64,000 nt of DNA, from NCBI RefSeq assembly GCF_020179835.1, contig NZ_JAIUDA010000004.1:124001-188000 (forward strand), given 5' to 3'. The notes under the pieces are model-generated. The model was given only the letters and a program-made list of their open reading frames with translations. It was not told the DNA's origin and ran no database searches. Each line of letters opens with the position of its first letter. The first letter of the stretch is position 1. The position numbers and the translations under genes were made by a program. Positions 33,874 through 42,806 of this stretch are shown one piece after another. Source of the DNA: Pantoea sp. alder81 (GTDB taxonomy: Bacteria; Pseudomonadota; Gammaproteobacteria; Enterobacterales; Enterobacteriaceae).

Positions 33874-36312
33874 CTACCAGGTTTTCCCGATATTAAACTG
33901 GAACTGCTCGGACTTATCGCCTTCATATTTCTTGATCGGTAAGGCGTAAGAGAACACCAGCGGACCAAGCGGCGATTGCCATTGCATTGCCAGACCGCTG
34001 GAAACACGAATTTCACTTGGATCACCATAATCCGGAATGCCTGCCGCGCGCGTTTCCGCGGTATTTTCCCATTTGGTATCCCAGACGGTACCGGCATCGA
34101 CAAAGAATGAGGTACGCAGTGAATCCGCATAGCGATCGCTGACAAACGGCGTTGGAACAATTAATTCCGCGCTCGCCACTGCCATGGCGTTACCGCCTAC
34201 TGCGTCATCTGATTTAGACACCGCACAATTACCGTAGCTGCTTTCACTGCCAGCACAGCTGTAATAGGCCGCTTTTGGACCAATGGTATTGGACGAGAAA
34301 CCACGCACGGAACTGGATCCACCGGCATAGAAGTTGTCATAGAACGGCACTTCTTTACCACCAAATCCATCCGCATAGCCCGCTTTAGTTCGGCCCATCA
34401 GCACCCAACGATGGTCATTACTCAACGGTAAGTAAGCATTGGCACTCAGCGTACTTTTGTAATAGCTGTTGGTTGATCCGGGGATCGTCACCTTGGTATT
34501 AAACCCAGCCGTGACGCCCGACGTTGGGAAGAAACCACGATCCAACGAGTTGTAGTTCCAGCCAATGTTCCAGAAGAAATCATTAGCGACAAACTTCTCA
34601 TCGCTGGTCGCGTAATCGTCATCATCATCTTCATTGGTGGTGATCACTTTCGGATGGATGCCCTGCGATCCCAGATAGCGCCACATCGAGACCTGTGGTG
34701 CCATATTGCTGACGCGGTTGTAGCTATAATCCAGTCCTGAACTCAGATTACTGTTTTCGCTGATCGGGAAGCTTAATGTGCTGCTGGCACCAAAACTCTT
34801 CAGCGTATATTCAGACAGGTCATTATCTTCAGCGCTGTAATCGTTGTAGAACAGCTTGCCGCCTAAGCTGACGCCATCCACGGTGAAGTACGGATTGGTG
34901 GCGGCAATCTCAACATAGGTTTGATAACTGTTTTTGGTGCCGCTAAAACTCACGGTATTACCGGTGCCCATCCAGTTATCCTGGCTGACGCCAAGCTGAT
35001 AACTGATACCGCTGTCGGTGCCGTAGCCGAGACCGACGTTGAAGGTGCCGGTATTACGCTCTTTGACCTTGTACACCACGTCGACCTGATCCGGACTGCC
35101 CGGTACACGCTGAGTATCGACATCCACGCTTTCGAAATAGCCGGTGCGATTGAGGCGAGCCTTACCTTGATCGACCGCATCGCTGGCCAGCCAAGAGCCT
35201 TCCATCTGACGCATCTCACGACGCAGCACCGAATCCTTTGAGGTGTCATTGCCGCTGAACTTCACCTGACGCACGTAGAAACGATGCCCCGCTTCAACAT
35301 TGACGTGCAGCTTGACGGTTTTGTCTGCATCGTTAATTTCAGGCTGAGAACTGACCTGCGGAAAGGCATAGCCGTAGCGACCGAGCAGCGCCTTGATCGC
35401 GCCTTCGTTCTCGGTAATTTTGGCACCGCTGTACAACGCACCAGACGGTATATGTGCCAGCTTCTCAATTTCAGCGGAGTGTCCCGCCATATCACCGTTC
35501 AGGATGACATCGGAAATATGGTAAACATCCCCTTCATGAATATTGACCGTCAGATAAATACTTTTCTTATCAGGCGTTAAACTCACTTGCGTGGAATCAA
35601 TATTAAATCGTGCGAAGCCGCGATCGAGATAATAGCTACGCAGCATTTCTAAATCGCCGGACAGTTTTTGTTTCTGATATTTCTGATCGGCAATTAAATT
35701 CCACCACGGCACATCATCACGCAGCTGGAAATGAGAAATTAATTCATCAGAAGAGAAGGCGTGATTGCCGACAATATTGATCTGCTGAATCTTCGCTGAC
35801 ACACCTTCGGTAAACACGAACTTCAGATCGACACGATTGCGTGGTAACGGCGTGACCACGGCTTTGACGCTGGCAGTGTATTTGCCCGCGCTGTAGTAAA
35901 AATCTTCCAGCCCTTTTTCGATGTCCGAGAGCGTGGTGCGATCCAGCGCTTCACCGACTCGCACACCGGTAGCATCCAGATTTTGCTTTAGCTGATCTTC
36001 TTTAATCGCCTTGTTGCCGGAGAAGGAAATATTGGCAATGGCAGGACGTTCTTTCACGCGGATCAGCAGCGCATCGCCATCGCGCAGCACTTGTACATCT
36101 TCGAAGTTGCCAGTGGCAAAGAGCGCTCGAATGGTGTTGCGAATATCGTCATCCGAGACGCGATCGCCCACGCGTACCGGCATACTCAGCATTGCCGCAC
36201 CCGGTGCTACGCGCTGCAAGCCGTCAAAGTGAATATCCCTGAGGGTGAAATCGTCTGCACCAAAGGCTGTGGTGGTTACCATGAAAAGTAACCCGGTTAA
36301 CATCTTTTTCAT
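33874..36312 (-). CDS. bamA: BamA paralogue, outer-membrane protein assembly factor
   Basis: 812 residues, full BamA length. A signal peptide (residues 1-18, ending TTTAFG) is followed by five POTRA domains (to about residue 420) and a 16-strand barrel ending in FNIGKTW. Diagnostic segments match E. coli BamA closely: [56 protein letters not shown] and the barrel [13 protein letters not shown] (about 665). It inserts beta-barrel proteins into the outer membrane. The usual bamA neighbours (rseP upstream, skp and lpx genes downstream) are absent; it stands alone between terminators, so it is probably a second copy. Surface loops differ most, including an Asp-rich run near residue 565. Confidence 0.88.
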   Translation of the reverse strand: MKKMLTGLLFMVTTTAFGADDFTLRDIHFDGLQRVAPGAAMLSMPVRVGDRVSDDDIRNTIRALFATGNFEDVQVLRDGDALLIRVKERPAIANISFSGNKAIKEDQLKQNLDATGVRVGEALDRTTLSDIEKGLEDFYYSAGKYTASVKAVVTPLPRNRVDLKFVFTEGVSAKIQQINIVGNHAFSSDELISHFQLRDDVPWWNLIADQKYQKQKLSGDLEMLRSYYLDRGFARFNIDSTQVSLTPDKKSIYLTVNIHEGDVYHISDVILNGDMAGHSAEIEKLAHIPSGALYSGAKITENEGAIKALLGRYGYAFPQVSSQPEINDADKTVKLHVNVEAGHRFYVRQVKFSGNDTSKDSVLRREMRQMEGSWLASDAVDQGKARLNRTGYFESVDVDTQRVPGSPDQVDVVYKVKERNTGTFNVGLGYGTDSGISYQLGVSQDNWMGTGNTVSFSGTKNSYQTYVEIAATNPYFTVDGVSLGGKLFYNDYSAEDNDLSEYTLKSFGASSTLSFPISENSNLSSGLDYSYNRVSNMAPQVSMWRYLGSQGIHPKVITTNEDDDDDYATSDEKFVANDFFWNIGWNYNSLDRGFFPTSGVTAGFNTKVTIPGSTNSYYKSTLSANAYLPLSNDHRWVLMGRTKAGYADGFGGKEVPFYDNFYAGGSSSVRGFSSNTIGPKAAYYSCAGSESSYGNCAVSKSDDAVGGNAMAVASAELIVPTPFVSDRYADSLRTSFFVDAGTVWDTKWENTAETRAAGIPDYGDPSEIRVSSGLAMQWQSPLGPLVFSYALPIKKYEGDKSEQFQFNIGKTW

Positions 36313-36361
36313 CTGCTATGAGCCTGCCGTTTTTCCATTCAACGCATTTCTGCCGCACCAC

Positions 36362-36393
36362 AAAAAAACGGGCTGAACACGCGGTTCAGCCCG
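36362..36393 (-). terminator. Rho-independent terminator of the DHA2-type MFS gene
   Basis: On the minus strand a perfect 10-bp stem CGGGCTGAAC/GTTCAGCCCG (plus 36369-36393) with a 5-nt loop is followed by seven T residues (plus A-run 36362-36368). It lies about 125 bases after the MFS stop and 50 bases upstream of the bamA paralogue, insulating that gene. Confidence 0.85.
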
Positions 36394-36517
36394 TTAGTTG
36401 CGGCGATATGTTCCGGAAAAAAGACCACTGCGCCAAAGGTAAATTCAGCGCAATCAACGGATTTTCGCTTACCTTACAGTAAGCTGAAAAGCCGCTGCAG
36501 AAATCACTGCATAAGGA

Positions 36518-37927
36518 TTACCCTTCCGCCGTCACCGGTTGAAAAGTACGACGGTTCAGACTGGTCAAAATCACCAGCGTCACCATCATTAACAGCTCCA
36601 CGCCCAGGGTGCCGGAGATGGCTGCCAGATGATTGCCATGCACGTTAATCTGTGTGAAAACACCACCCAATAGCATCGGCCCTAAACCCAGTGCCGACTG
36701 TTGTACGGTGGATAACACCGCACTACCCGCGCCCGCCTGATGATGCGGTACACCGCTCATGCCAATACGGTAGAAGGTGCTGACGATAAATGACTGACCA
36801 AAACCAATCAGGATGGTGGCGGGCATCAGAGTAAAGACGCCGACAGCTGGCCAGGCAAACTGGAAAGTGGCGATCAGGGCGATCAAACCGACCATCTGGA
36901 TACCACAGCCCATCAATAGCGTGGTGCGTTTACCAAAACGCTCAACCATGCGCGTCGAACGCATCGCGCCGATAAAGTAGGCAGCGCCCAGTGCGATGAA
37001 TGCGTTGCCAGACTCAAACGCGGTTAAACCGATGCCCGACTGCAGCGTCAGCGCCACTGCAAACATAAAGCCGCTCCAGCAGGAGAAGAACAGTACCGCC
37101 AGGGTTAAACCAAAGCGGACGCTTGGCAGACGCAGCAGCGAAGGTGGCAGCAACGGCGAACCGCCTTCCGCTTCCAGACGCAGCGAACTCTGACGCAGGC
37201 GATGCAATAACACCGGGAACAGCACCAGCAGCAGAATGCACGGCCATGACCAGTGCAGCAGCGGACCGAGCGCGAGCGCCAGCATTAAACAGCCAATCGC
37301 GCCCGCTAACAGCAAGGTGCCGCTGATATCCACCGGCACACGCTGGTTATTGTGCGTTTCAGGCACAAAACGACGCGCCGTGATCAGCACAAACAGGCAA
37401 ATCGGCAGGTTGATCAGGAATACGCTGCGCCAGCCGTAGCCGCCGATATCTGCTTTGATCAGGAATCCACCCAACACCTGGCCGATGATAAACGCCAGCC
37501 CACCAATGCCCCCGTAGAGACCAATGGCGCGTGCGTGCTCCCTGCCCTTCATGGTCACGTGCATGGTGGCGAGAATTTGCGGCACAATGAATGCCGCGCC
37601 GACCCCCTGCAATGCGCGAGCAAACATCAACAGGCCGACGCTGTTGGCGATGCCGCATAATAAAGATGCAATACCGAAGATCCATACTCCTGCCAGGAAA
37701 ACCCGACGACGTCCGTAATTGTCCCCCAGGCGTCCGCCCATCGCCAGGCAGATGGCGAAAGCAATGCCGTACACGGCGACAATCAGCGCCAGCTCAATCG
37801 ATGTGGCGCGCAAAGTATGCGCCATGGCATCCAGCGCCACATTGACAATGGAAAAGTCGATCATGGGCAGGAGTTGCCCTGCCAGCAGGACCACCAGTCC
37901 CGCGCGTTGAAGTTGCGATGTGTGCAT
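36518..37927 (-). CDS. MFS efflux transporter, DHA2 (EmrB/QacA-like) family
   Basis: 469 residues with about 14 membrane helices. First-helix motif LLAGQLLPMIDFSIVNVALDAM and motif GGRLGDNYGRRRVFLAG between helices 2 and 3 are those of the drug:H+ antiporter-2 family, as is ARALQGVGAAFIVPQIL. No EmrA-type partner is next to it. Divergent from an XRE/MmyB-type regulator with nested palindromes between, so it is probably repressed by it and induced by the exported compound. The substrate is unknown. Confidence 0.87.
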   Translation of the reverse strand: MHTSQLQRAGLVVLLAGQLLPMIDFSIVNVALDAMAHTLRATSIELALIVAVYGIAFAICLAMGGRLGDNYGRRRVFLAGVWIFGIASLLCGIANSVGLLMFARALQGVGAAFIVPQILATMHVTMKGREHARAIGLYGGIGGLAFIIGQVLGGFLIKADIGGYGWRSVFLINLPICLFVLITARRFVPETHNNQRVPVDISGTLLLAGAIGCLMLALALGPLLHWSWPCILLLVLFPVLLHRLRQSSLRLEAEGGSPLLPPSLLRLPSVRFGLTLAVLFFSCWSGFMFAVALTLQSGIGLTAFESGNAFIALGAAYFIGAMRSTRMVERFGKRTTLLMGCGIQMVGLIALIATFQFAWPAVGVFTLMPATILIGFGQSFIVSTFYRIGMSGVPHHQAGAGSAVLSTVQQSALGLGPMLLGGVFTQINVHGNHLAAISGTLGVELLMMVTLVILTSLNRRTFQPVTAEG

Positions 37928-37981
37928 CGGTTTTAACCTTGTTTTTAAGTGCAGTACGGCATAGCATCACCTAACTATTAA

Positions 37982-38024
37982 ACGGGTACCAGTTCTTGTT
38001 TATCATGGTATAAACACTACCCGT
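37982..38024. promoter_or_regulatory. Nested palindromic operator between MFS and XRE genes
   Basis: Outer arms ACGGGTA (37982-37988) and TACCCGT (38018-38024) enclose TGTTTAT (37997-38003) and ATAAACA (38010-38016). It fills the 116-bp divergent intergenic region, 19 bp before the regulator start; the inner dyad overlaps a TATAAA-like -10. Confidence 0.55.
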
Positions 38025-38043
38025 CTCGTTTGGAGATCTGCTT

Positions 38044-38898
38044 ATGAGCACGGCTATTGCCCCCGTCACGGCTGAACACAACAATCGAAAACTGCTAGGC
38101 ACTTTTTTACGCACGCGTCGTGAAAGCCTCGATCCAAACCGTCTGGGTTTGCCGCATATGCGCCACCGCCGCACGCCCGGTTTACGCCGTGAAGAAGTGG
38201 CGCAGCTAGCGGATGTCGGCGTGACCTGGTACACGTGGCTGGAACAGGGGCGCGATATCAAAGCCTCGCCGAAAACCCTGACCGCCATTGCCACGGCATT
38301 GCAGTGCAACGATGTCGAGACACAGCATCTGTTTTCCCTTGCCGGACACTCGTTGCCCTCGGTGCGGGTGGCCGCTGCCTGCTGCAAAATCGCGGCGCAT
38401 AATCAGCAGATGCTGGACGCCATCCAGTTACCAGCGATTATTGAGACGCCTCGTTTCGATATCCTCGGCTACAACGCGGCGTGGTGCTCGCTGATGGATG
38501 TGGATCTGGCCGGGATCGCAGTGGAAGATCGTAACTGCATCTGGCTGGCGTTTAATCATCCTGCCTGGCGTAAAGCGATGAGCGACTGGGACGACGTGAT
38601 GCCGCAGATGGTGGCGATGTTTCGTGGTCAGATGGGCGAACACCTTGGCGATCCGCACTGGGAAAGCTTTCTCGCTCGTTTGCTGAATAGCTCTGATGAG
38701 TTCGCGCAAACCTGGCAGCGCTACGAATTGGGCAAGGTGGAGAACCGCCTGAAGCGCTTTTATCGTCAGGAAGTCGGAGAGATGACGCTGCGCCAGAATA
38801 ACTGGTGGTCCGCTTCGCGCAATGGCGACCGCCTGCTGGTGTATGTGCCGGATGATGAGCAGAGTGCGGCGTCGCTGCAGAAATTGATGAAGGGATAG
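38044..38898 (+). CDS. XRE-type regulator with MmyB-like ligand domain
   Basis: 284 residues. The helix-turn-helix (about residues 17-85: LGTFLRTRRESL, TPGLRREEVAQLADVGVTWY, WLEQGRDIKASPKTLTAIA) is the HTH_31 type found with a C-terminal MmyB-like PAS-related domain (about 105-280), which binds fatty-acid-like ligands in structurally studied relatives. Divergent from the DHA2-type MFS gene, the likely target. Confidence 0.88.
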   Translation: MSTAIAPVTAEHNNRKLLGTFLRTRRESLDPNRLGLPHMRHRRTPGLRREEVAQLADVGVTWYTWLEQGRDIKASPKTLTAIATALQCNDVETQHLFSLAGHSLPSVRVAAACCKIAAHNQQMLDAIQLPAIIETPRFDILGYNAAWCSLMDVDLAGIAVEDRNCIWLAFNHPAWRKAMSDWDDVMPQMVAMFRGQMGEHLGDPHWESFLARLLNSSDEFAQTWQRYELGKVENRLKRFYRQEVGEMTLRQNNWWSASRNGDRLLVYVPDDEQSAASLQKLMKG

Positions 38899-39010
38899 CG
38901 GTTATCGACCACCAGCGTCATCATGCCCGGCATCCACTGAGGCAAACGGCTGTAACGCTATTCATGCCGTTGCAGCCACTTCACCTCAGAATTACGTCAG
39001 GGATTTGACA

Positions 39011-39913
39011 CTACCAGCGCTTTTCCGCAAACCAGGCCACCAGCCATTCTGTCAAGGCACTGATTTTCGCCGACTGCAGTTGGCTGGAGGGTTTCATCAG
39101 CCAGACGCCATCTTCCCCAACTGCCTGCCAGTCAGCTAGCACCGGCACCAGCGATCCTTCAGCCAGCTCCTTTTGCACCAGCCAGTTGGCCGCCAGTAAT
39201 ACGCCCATGCCAGCCTGTGCCGCCAGCACCAGTGCATCCATCTCGTCGCTCTCAAATCGGGTTTGCACGGGTACGGCTATCTGATGACCGTCTTTCTCCA
39301 GGCGCCATTCCGGCCAACTGTGCATCGGGGTAAACCCCAGACAGTCGTGCTGGCGGAGATCCTGTGGCTGGCTTAGCGCAGGATGACGTTCCAGATAATC
39401 TGGCGCCACGCACAGCATCCGGCTGGTGTCCGCCAGCTTACGCGCTATTAGTCGGCTATCCGTGAGCACGCCGATGCGGATCGCCATATCAAAATTGTCC
39501 CCCAGCAAATCGACATAGCGGTCGCTGCAATTCAACACGATGCGAATATCGGGATAGGCCTGCAAAAAACCGGGCAACGCCTGTGCCACCCAACTGCGAC
39601 CAAAAGAGGCTGGCACGGTTAAGCGGATGGTACCCGCCGGACGTGCGGCCAAAGCCCGCGCTTCCTCTTCCGCTTCCCGTAATAGCTCATCGGCAAGTTC
39701 GATTTTCTGCCGATAGCGCTGCCCTTCTTCCGTGGGACGTATGCGGCGCGTGGTGCGTTCGATCAGGCGAATGCCCAGCCGTTTTTCCAGGGCAGCTATG
39801 CGGCGCGACACCACCGAGACATCCCGTCCTAGCTCACGCGCCCCAGCACTGAAGCTGCCTGCACGCACTACCGCTAAAAACGCTTCGCGTTGGCGGAAAT
39901 CGTCATCCTGCAT
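39011..39913 (-). CDS. LysR-family transcriptional regulator (CrgA/DmlR-like)
   Basis: 300 residues from MQDDDFRQ (ribosome site GGGAG); the open frame reaches 39979 without a ribosome site. Winged helix at about residues 5-62 (SFSAGARELGRDVSVVSRRI), binding domain with TIRLTVPASFGRSW and FDMAIRIGVLTDSR. Divergent from an MDR oxidoreductase gene 95 bp away, which it presumably controls. Confidence 0.88.
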   Translation of the reverse strand: MQDDDFRQREAFLAVVRAGSFSAGARELGRDVSVVSRRIAALEKRLGIRLIERTTRRIRPTEEGQRYRQKIELADELLREAEEEARALAARPAGTIRLTVPASFGRSWVAQALPGFLQAYPDIRIVLNCSDRYVDLLGDNFDMAIRIGVLTDSRLIARKLADTSRMLCVAPDYLERHPALSQPQDLRQHDCLGFTPMHSWPEWRLEKDGHQIAVPVQTRFESDEMDALVLAAQAGMGVLLAANWLVQKELAEGSLVPVLADWQAVGEDGVWLMKPSSQLQSAKISALTEWLVAWFAEKRW

Positions 39914-40008
39914 TATTGCTCCCTGTGCAACAGTCATTTGGTTTTGACATCGATTATAGCGCCTGTTTTCGCGCCACACTGGCTGTACTTTGAAAACAGG
40001 AGAATTTT

Positions 40009-41016
40009 ATGCAAGCTATCCAATTAACTGCGCCCAACATCGATGCCCTGAATATCACTGAACTGCCGCGCCCACAGCCAGGCCATGGTGAAGTGTTAAT
40101 ACGTCAGCATGCGGTGAGCCTCAACTACCTCGATTTGGCACTGGCAACGGGTCAGTTTGGTGCCATCGCGCAGCCCATTATTCCGGGTGCTGACAGCGCA
40201 GGTGAGATTGTTGAATTGGGGTCGGGGGTAGGCGGCTGGCAAATCGGTGAGCGCGTTGTACCGGGTATGATGCAAAGCTGGCATGCGGGTTTGATACGCG
40301 CTGAACATCATCATGCCCTGCGCGGTGTAACCGATAATGGCGGGCTGGCGGAGTATGCCGTTGTTCCGGCTGCTTCATTAGTGCGCATCCCTGATTCTCT
40401 CAGCTGGCAGCAGGCCGCCACGCTGCCGATAGCTGCGACGACGGCCTGGAACGCCATCGTTCGCGGTAAGGTTCAGCCTGGCAGTACCGTGCTGTTGCTC
40501 GGGACGGGTGGCGTGAGTCTGTTTGCGCTGCAATACGCTAAAGCAGCGGGCGCACGAGTGATTATGCTCTCCTCTTCCAATGAAAAACTGGCGAGAGTGA
40601 AAGCACTGGGTGCCGATGAAGCGATTAATTACCGCGATGATCCCGAGTGGGATAAACGGGTGATGGAGCTGACGCACGGTCAGGGTGCGGATCTGGTGCT
40701 GGAGTCAGTCGGTGCGGCGACTTTCGCAAAGTCGATCAGTGCTGCCGCCTATAACGGAACGATTTTTGTGATTGGGTTTGTGGGTGGTGCGGAGTTAACT
40801 GTGCCGGTACTGCCGATAATGCAGAAGATGTTGAATATCGTGGGTAATAACACCGGTTCAACAGAGGATCTGCAGGCGGCGGTGAGAGCGATTGAGACTG
40901 CTGGGATTGTGCCGGAGGTTGATCGTGTGTTCGGCTTTAAGGATACGCAGCAGGCTTATCGTTACCTGCAATCCGCCGGGCACGTTGGGAAAGTGGTGAT
41001 TGATTTAAGTGTGTAA
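40009..41016 (+). CDS. NAD(P)-dependent alcohol dehydrogenase/quinone reductase (MDR superfamily)
   Basis: 335 residues. GroES-like N-terminal half (PGADSAGEIVELGSGV around residue 63) and a Rossmann half with LLGTGGVSLFALQYAKAAGA (about 165). The structural-zinc cysteines of classic alcohol dehydrogenases are lacking, so it falls among zinc-free or single-zinc reductases acting on aldehydes, enones or quinones. Ribosome site ACAGGAG. Single-gene unit under the divergent LysR regulator; an electrophile-detoxification role is inference. Confidence 0.83.
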   Translation: MQAIQLTAPNIDALNITELPRPQPGHGEVLIRQHAVSLNYLDLALATGQFGAIAQPIIPGADSAGEIVELGSGVGGWQIGERVVPGMMQSWHAGLIRAEHHHALRGVTDNGGLAEYAVVPAASLVRIPDSLSWQQAATLPIAATTAWNAIVRGKVQPGSTVLLLGTGGVSLFALQYAKAAGARVIMLSSSNEKLARVKALGADEAINYRDDPEWDKRVMELTHGQGADLVLESVGAATFAKSISAAAYNGTIFVIGFVGGAELTVPVLPIMQKMLNIVGNNTGSTEDLQAAVRAIETAGIVPEVDRVFGFKDTQQAYRYLQSAGHVGKVVIDLSV

Positions 41017-41061
41017 CTGTTCGGAATCGCAGTTAACGCCCTTGAAATCTCATAAGTCACA

Positions 41062-41090
41062 GCAAGGTCGCCATTATGGCGACCCACTTG
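41062..41090. terminator. Stem-loop between convergent oxidoreductase and yhbO genes
   Basis: GGTCGCC (41066-41072) and GGCGACC (41078-41084), extended by GCAAG/CTTGC after a 2-nt bulge, around an ATTAT loop. No T-run, so termination strength is uncertain. Confidence 0.45.
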
Positions 41091-41115
41091 CCAGCGCTAA
41101 CATCGGATTTCACGC

Positions 41116-41637
41116 TCAGGACGCGTTTAGAATTCGTAACGCTTCGCGATTAAACGCAGGAAGATCATCCGGTGTGCGGCTGGTGACGAGCTTATCGTCA
41201 TCGACGACCACTTCCTGATCATAAAAGTCTGCCCCCGCGTTCCGCAAATCAATGGCGATGGCTTTAACACAGGTCATCTTGCGGCCGCGCACACCATTGG
41301 CGCTAATGAGCAACTGCGGACCGTGACAAATTGCGAATACCGGTTTGCCGCTCGCGACAAATTCTTTGGTGAAATTCACAAATCGATCATCACCGCGCAG
41401 TGCATCAGGCGAGTGTCCCCCGGGCAGCAGTAATGCATCGAATTCGGCGGCGTTAACGTGATCAATATCCTTGTCAATGGTGACTTCGGCTTTACCTTGC
41501 TTCCCTTTCACAACCTTTCCCGCTTGCATCTCAATCGTCACGACCTCATGACCCGCTTTGGTATAGGCTTCTGCGGGCGAGGTGAACTCTGAATCTTCAA
41601 ATTCATCAGTGATCAGGACGGCGATCTTCTTACTCAT
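41116..41637 (-). CDS. yhbO: DJ-1/PfpI-family protein deglycase YhbO
   Basis: 173 residues from MSKKIAVLITDEFEDSEF (ribosome site AAGGAGAAGG); the frame runs on to 41895 but the extension has no family match. The nucleophile elbow FAICHGPQLL carries the catalytic Cys (about residue 104), with the conserved Glu near residue 15 and the PGGHSPD loop. It is nearly colinear with E. coli YhbO, a stress-protection protein reported to act on glycated substrates or methylglyoxal. Single-gene unit; the long leader region upstream may hold its promoter. Confidence 0.92.
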   Translation of the reverse strand: MSKKIAVLITDEFEDSEFTSPAEAYTKAGHEVVTIEMQAGKVVKGKQGKAEVTIDKDIDHVNAAEFDALLLPGGHSPDALRGDDRFVNFTKEFVASGKPVFAICHGPQLLISANGVRGRKMTCVKAIAIDLRNAGADFYDQEVVVDDDKLVTSRTPDDLPAFNREALRILNAS

Positions 41638-42040
41638 TTCCTTCTCCTTGCTGGGAAAACGCGGTGCGTTTATGGCCTGGATAACCCAACAAGTCTGGTC
41701 GCCATGTTTTAGAATGCAAGCCAGGCGGCTGACATGCATGGCAATTTGAAGGGAGTGTTTCTCTGCTTTGCATAGATCTGCCATCCCAGGGTGACGATTT
41801 ATCTCACGCCTGTTTTCTGCAGGCAAATCGTCGTTTGATATCTGATGGACGTCCGTAGTAGCAACCTGCCGCTTAAGCTTGTCCGCTGTGTGCAAGTACG
41901 GAAAACTTAGCAGATTATTACGGTCAGAAGTTTGGGTCTCACGAATATAATAACTATAAATAACAATATCTTAATGTAACAATCGAAAAAATAATTCATT
42001 TCAGTATTATCTGATAGCTTATTAAATTAGGGGTGTATTT
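41638..42040. other. 403-bp region without a recognised gene
   Basis: The divergent upstream regions of yhbO and the lipoprotein gene. The half near yhbO has an open frame in phase with it that I read as non-coding; the other half (41930-42030) is strikingly AT-rich and probably carries the lipoprotein promoter. Confidence 0.5.
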
Positions 42041-42622
42041 ATGCGTAAGGAATGGCTATTAGCGGCAGTACTTCTTTCAGGATGCAGTTCAATAAACAAT
42101 TATGAGTCTTTAGAACAGCCAGCCAACACTCCTCTTAAAACATACGTAGGTGGAGAAGTTTTCAAAGTCGATAAATCGTCTGACCTTCCTAATGCCTTTG
42201 GTCATGCGGATGTGTTTGGAGGTAAAGTTGATAGAGGCTTCAGTGAACTTCGCTACTTAGGTGTTCAGCAGAATGGATACTTGGGATTTGCGGTGGTTGA
42301 AATGGAAACTCGATCTAATGAATCAACAATGAGTCGTTATGGCATGTCAACGACCACTATTAATACTCAAAGCAATATCAATGGTAATAGCTATGGTCAC
42401 ATAGCGGGCAATAATTATTATGGTTCTGGGACTTATCAAAGTAATACAACAGGTACAGTCACAACAGTGAATGCACCTGAAGGTCATACTGTATATCTGC
42501 CGTCAAACGCCACCACCTTTGTCATCCCACCAAACCAGCAGCAACTGCAACTGGGGAGCGTTAGCGTGATGATTATGAGCTATGATTCAACATCATTGAC
42601 TTACTCACTATCAAAGTACTGA
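42041..42622 (+). CDS. Hypothetical lipoprotein, Asn/Thr/Ser-rich
   Basis: 193 residues. The N-terminus MRKEWLLAAVLLSGCSS has a clean lipobox (LLSGC, Cys15) with Ser at +2, predicting an outer-membrane lipoprotein. The middle (about residues 90-150) is a low-complexity stretch of Asn, Ser, Thr, Gly and Tyr (NINGNSYGHIAGNNYYGSG). I do not recognise the family. The gene is more AT-rich than its neighbours, stands alone, and uses codons unlike the flanking metabolic genes, which suggests acquisition by transfer. Confidence 0.75.
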   Translation: MRKEWLLAAVLLSGCSSINNYESLEQPANTPLKTYVGGEVFKVDKSSDLPNAFGHADVFGGKVDRGFSELRYLGVQQNGYLGFAVVEMETRSNESTMSRYGMSTTTINTQSNINGNSYGHIAGNNYYGSGTYQSNTTGTVTTVNAPEGHTVYLPSNATTFVIPPNQQQLQLGSVSVMIMSYDSTSLTYSLSKY

Positions 42623-42764
42623 AACAGTCTTAGGCCTTAGCCTTTCACTGTCAGATTTAAGTGAGATTGCTTGCAAGGTGTTTTCAAGATTCGAAGAGTT
42701 TTTGAGCCTCCACTGTTGTCATAGAGGTTATTAGCCGCACACCGCAGGTAATGTTCATTCATAA

Positions 42765-42784
42765 GGCGATTCCAATGAATCGCC
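42765..42784 (-). terminator. Hairpin at the 3' end of the L-fucose operon
   Basis: GGCGATTC (42765-42772), loop CAAT, GAATCGCC (42777-42784), 22 bases past the FucP stop. On the minus strand it is followed by TTATG rather than a long T-run. Confidence 0.5.
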
Positions 42785-42806
42785 CATAATACCCTGACTC
42801 ACTAAT

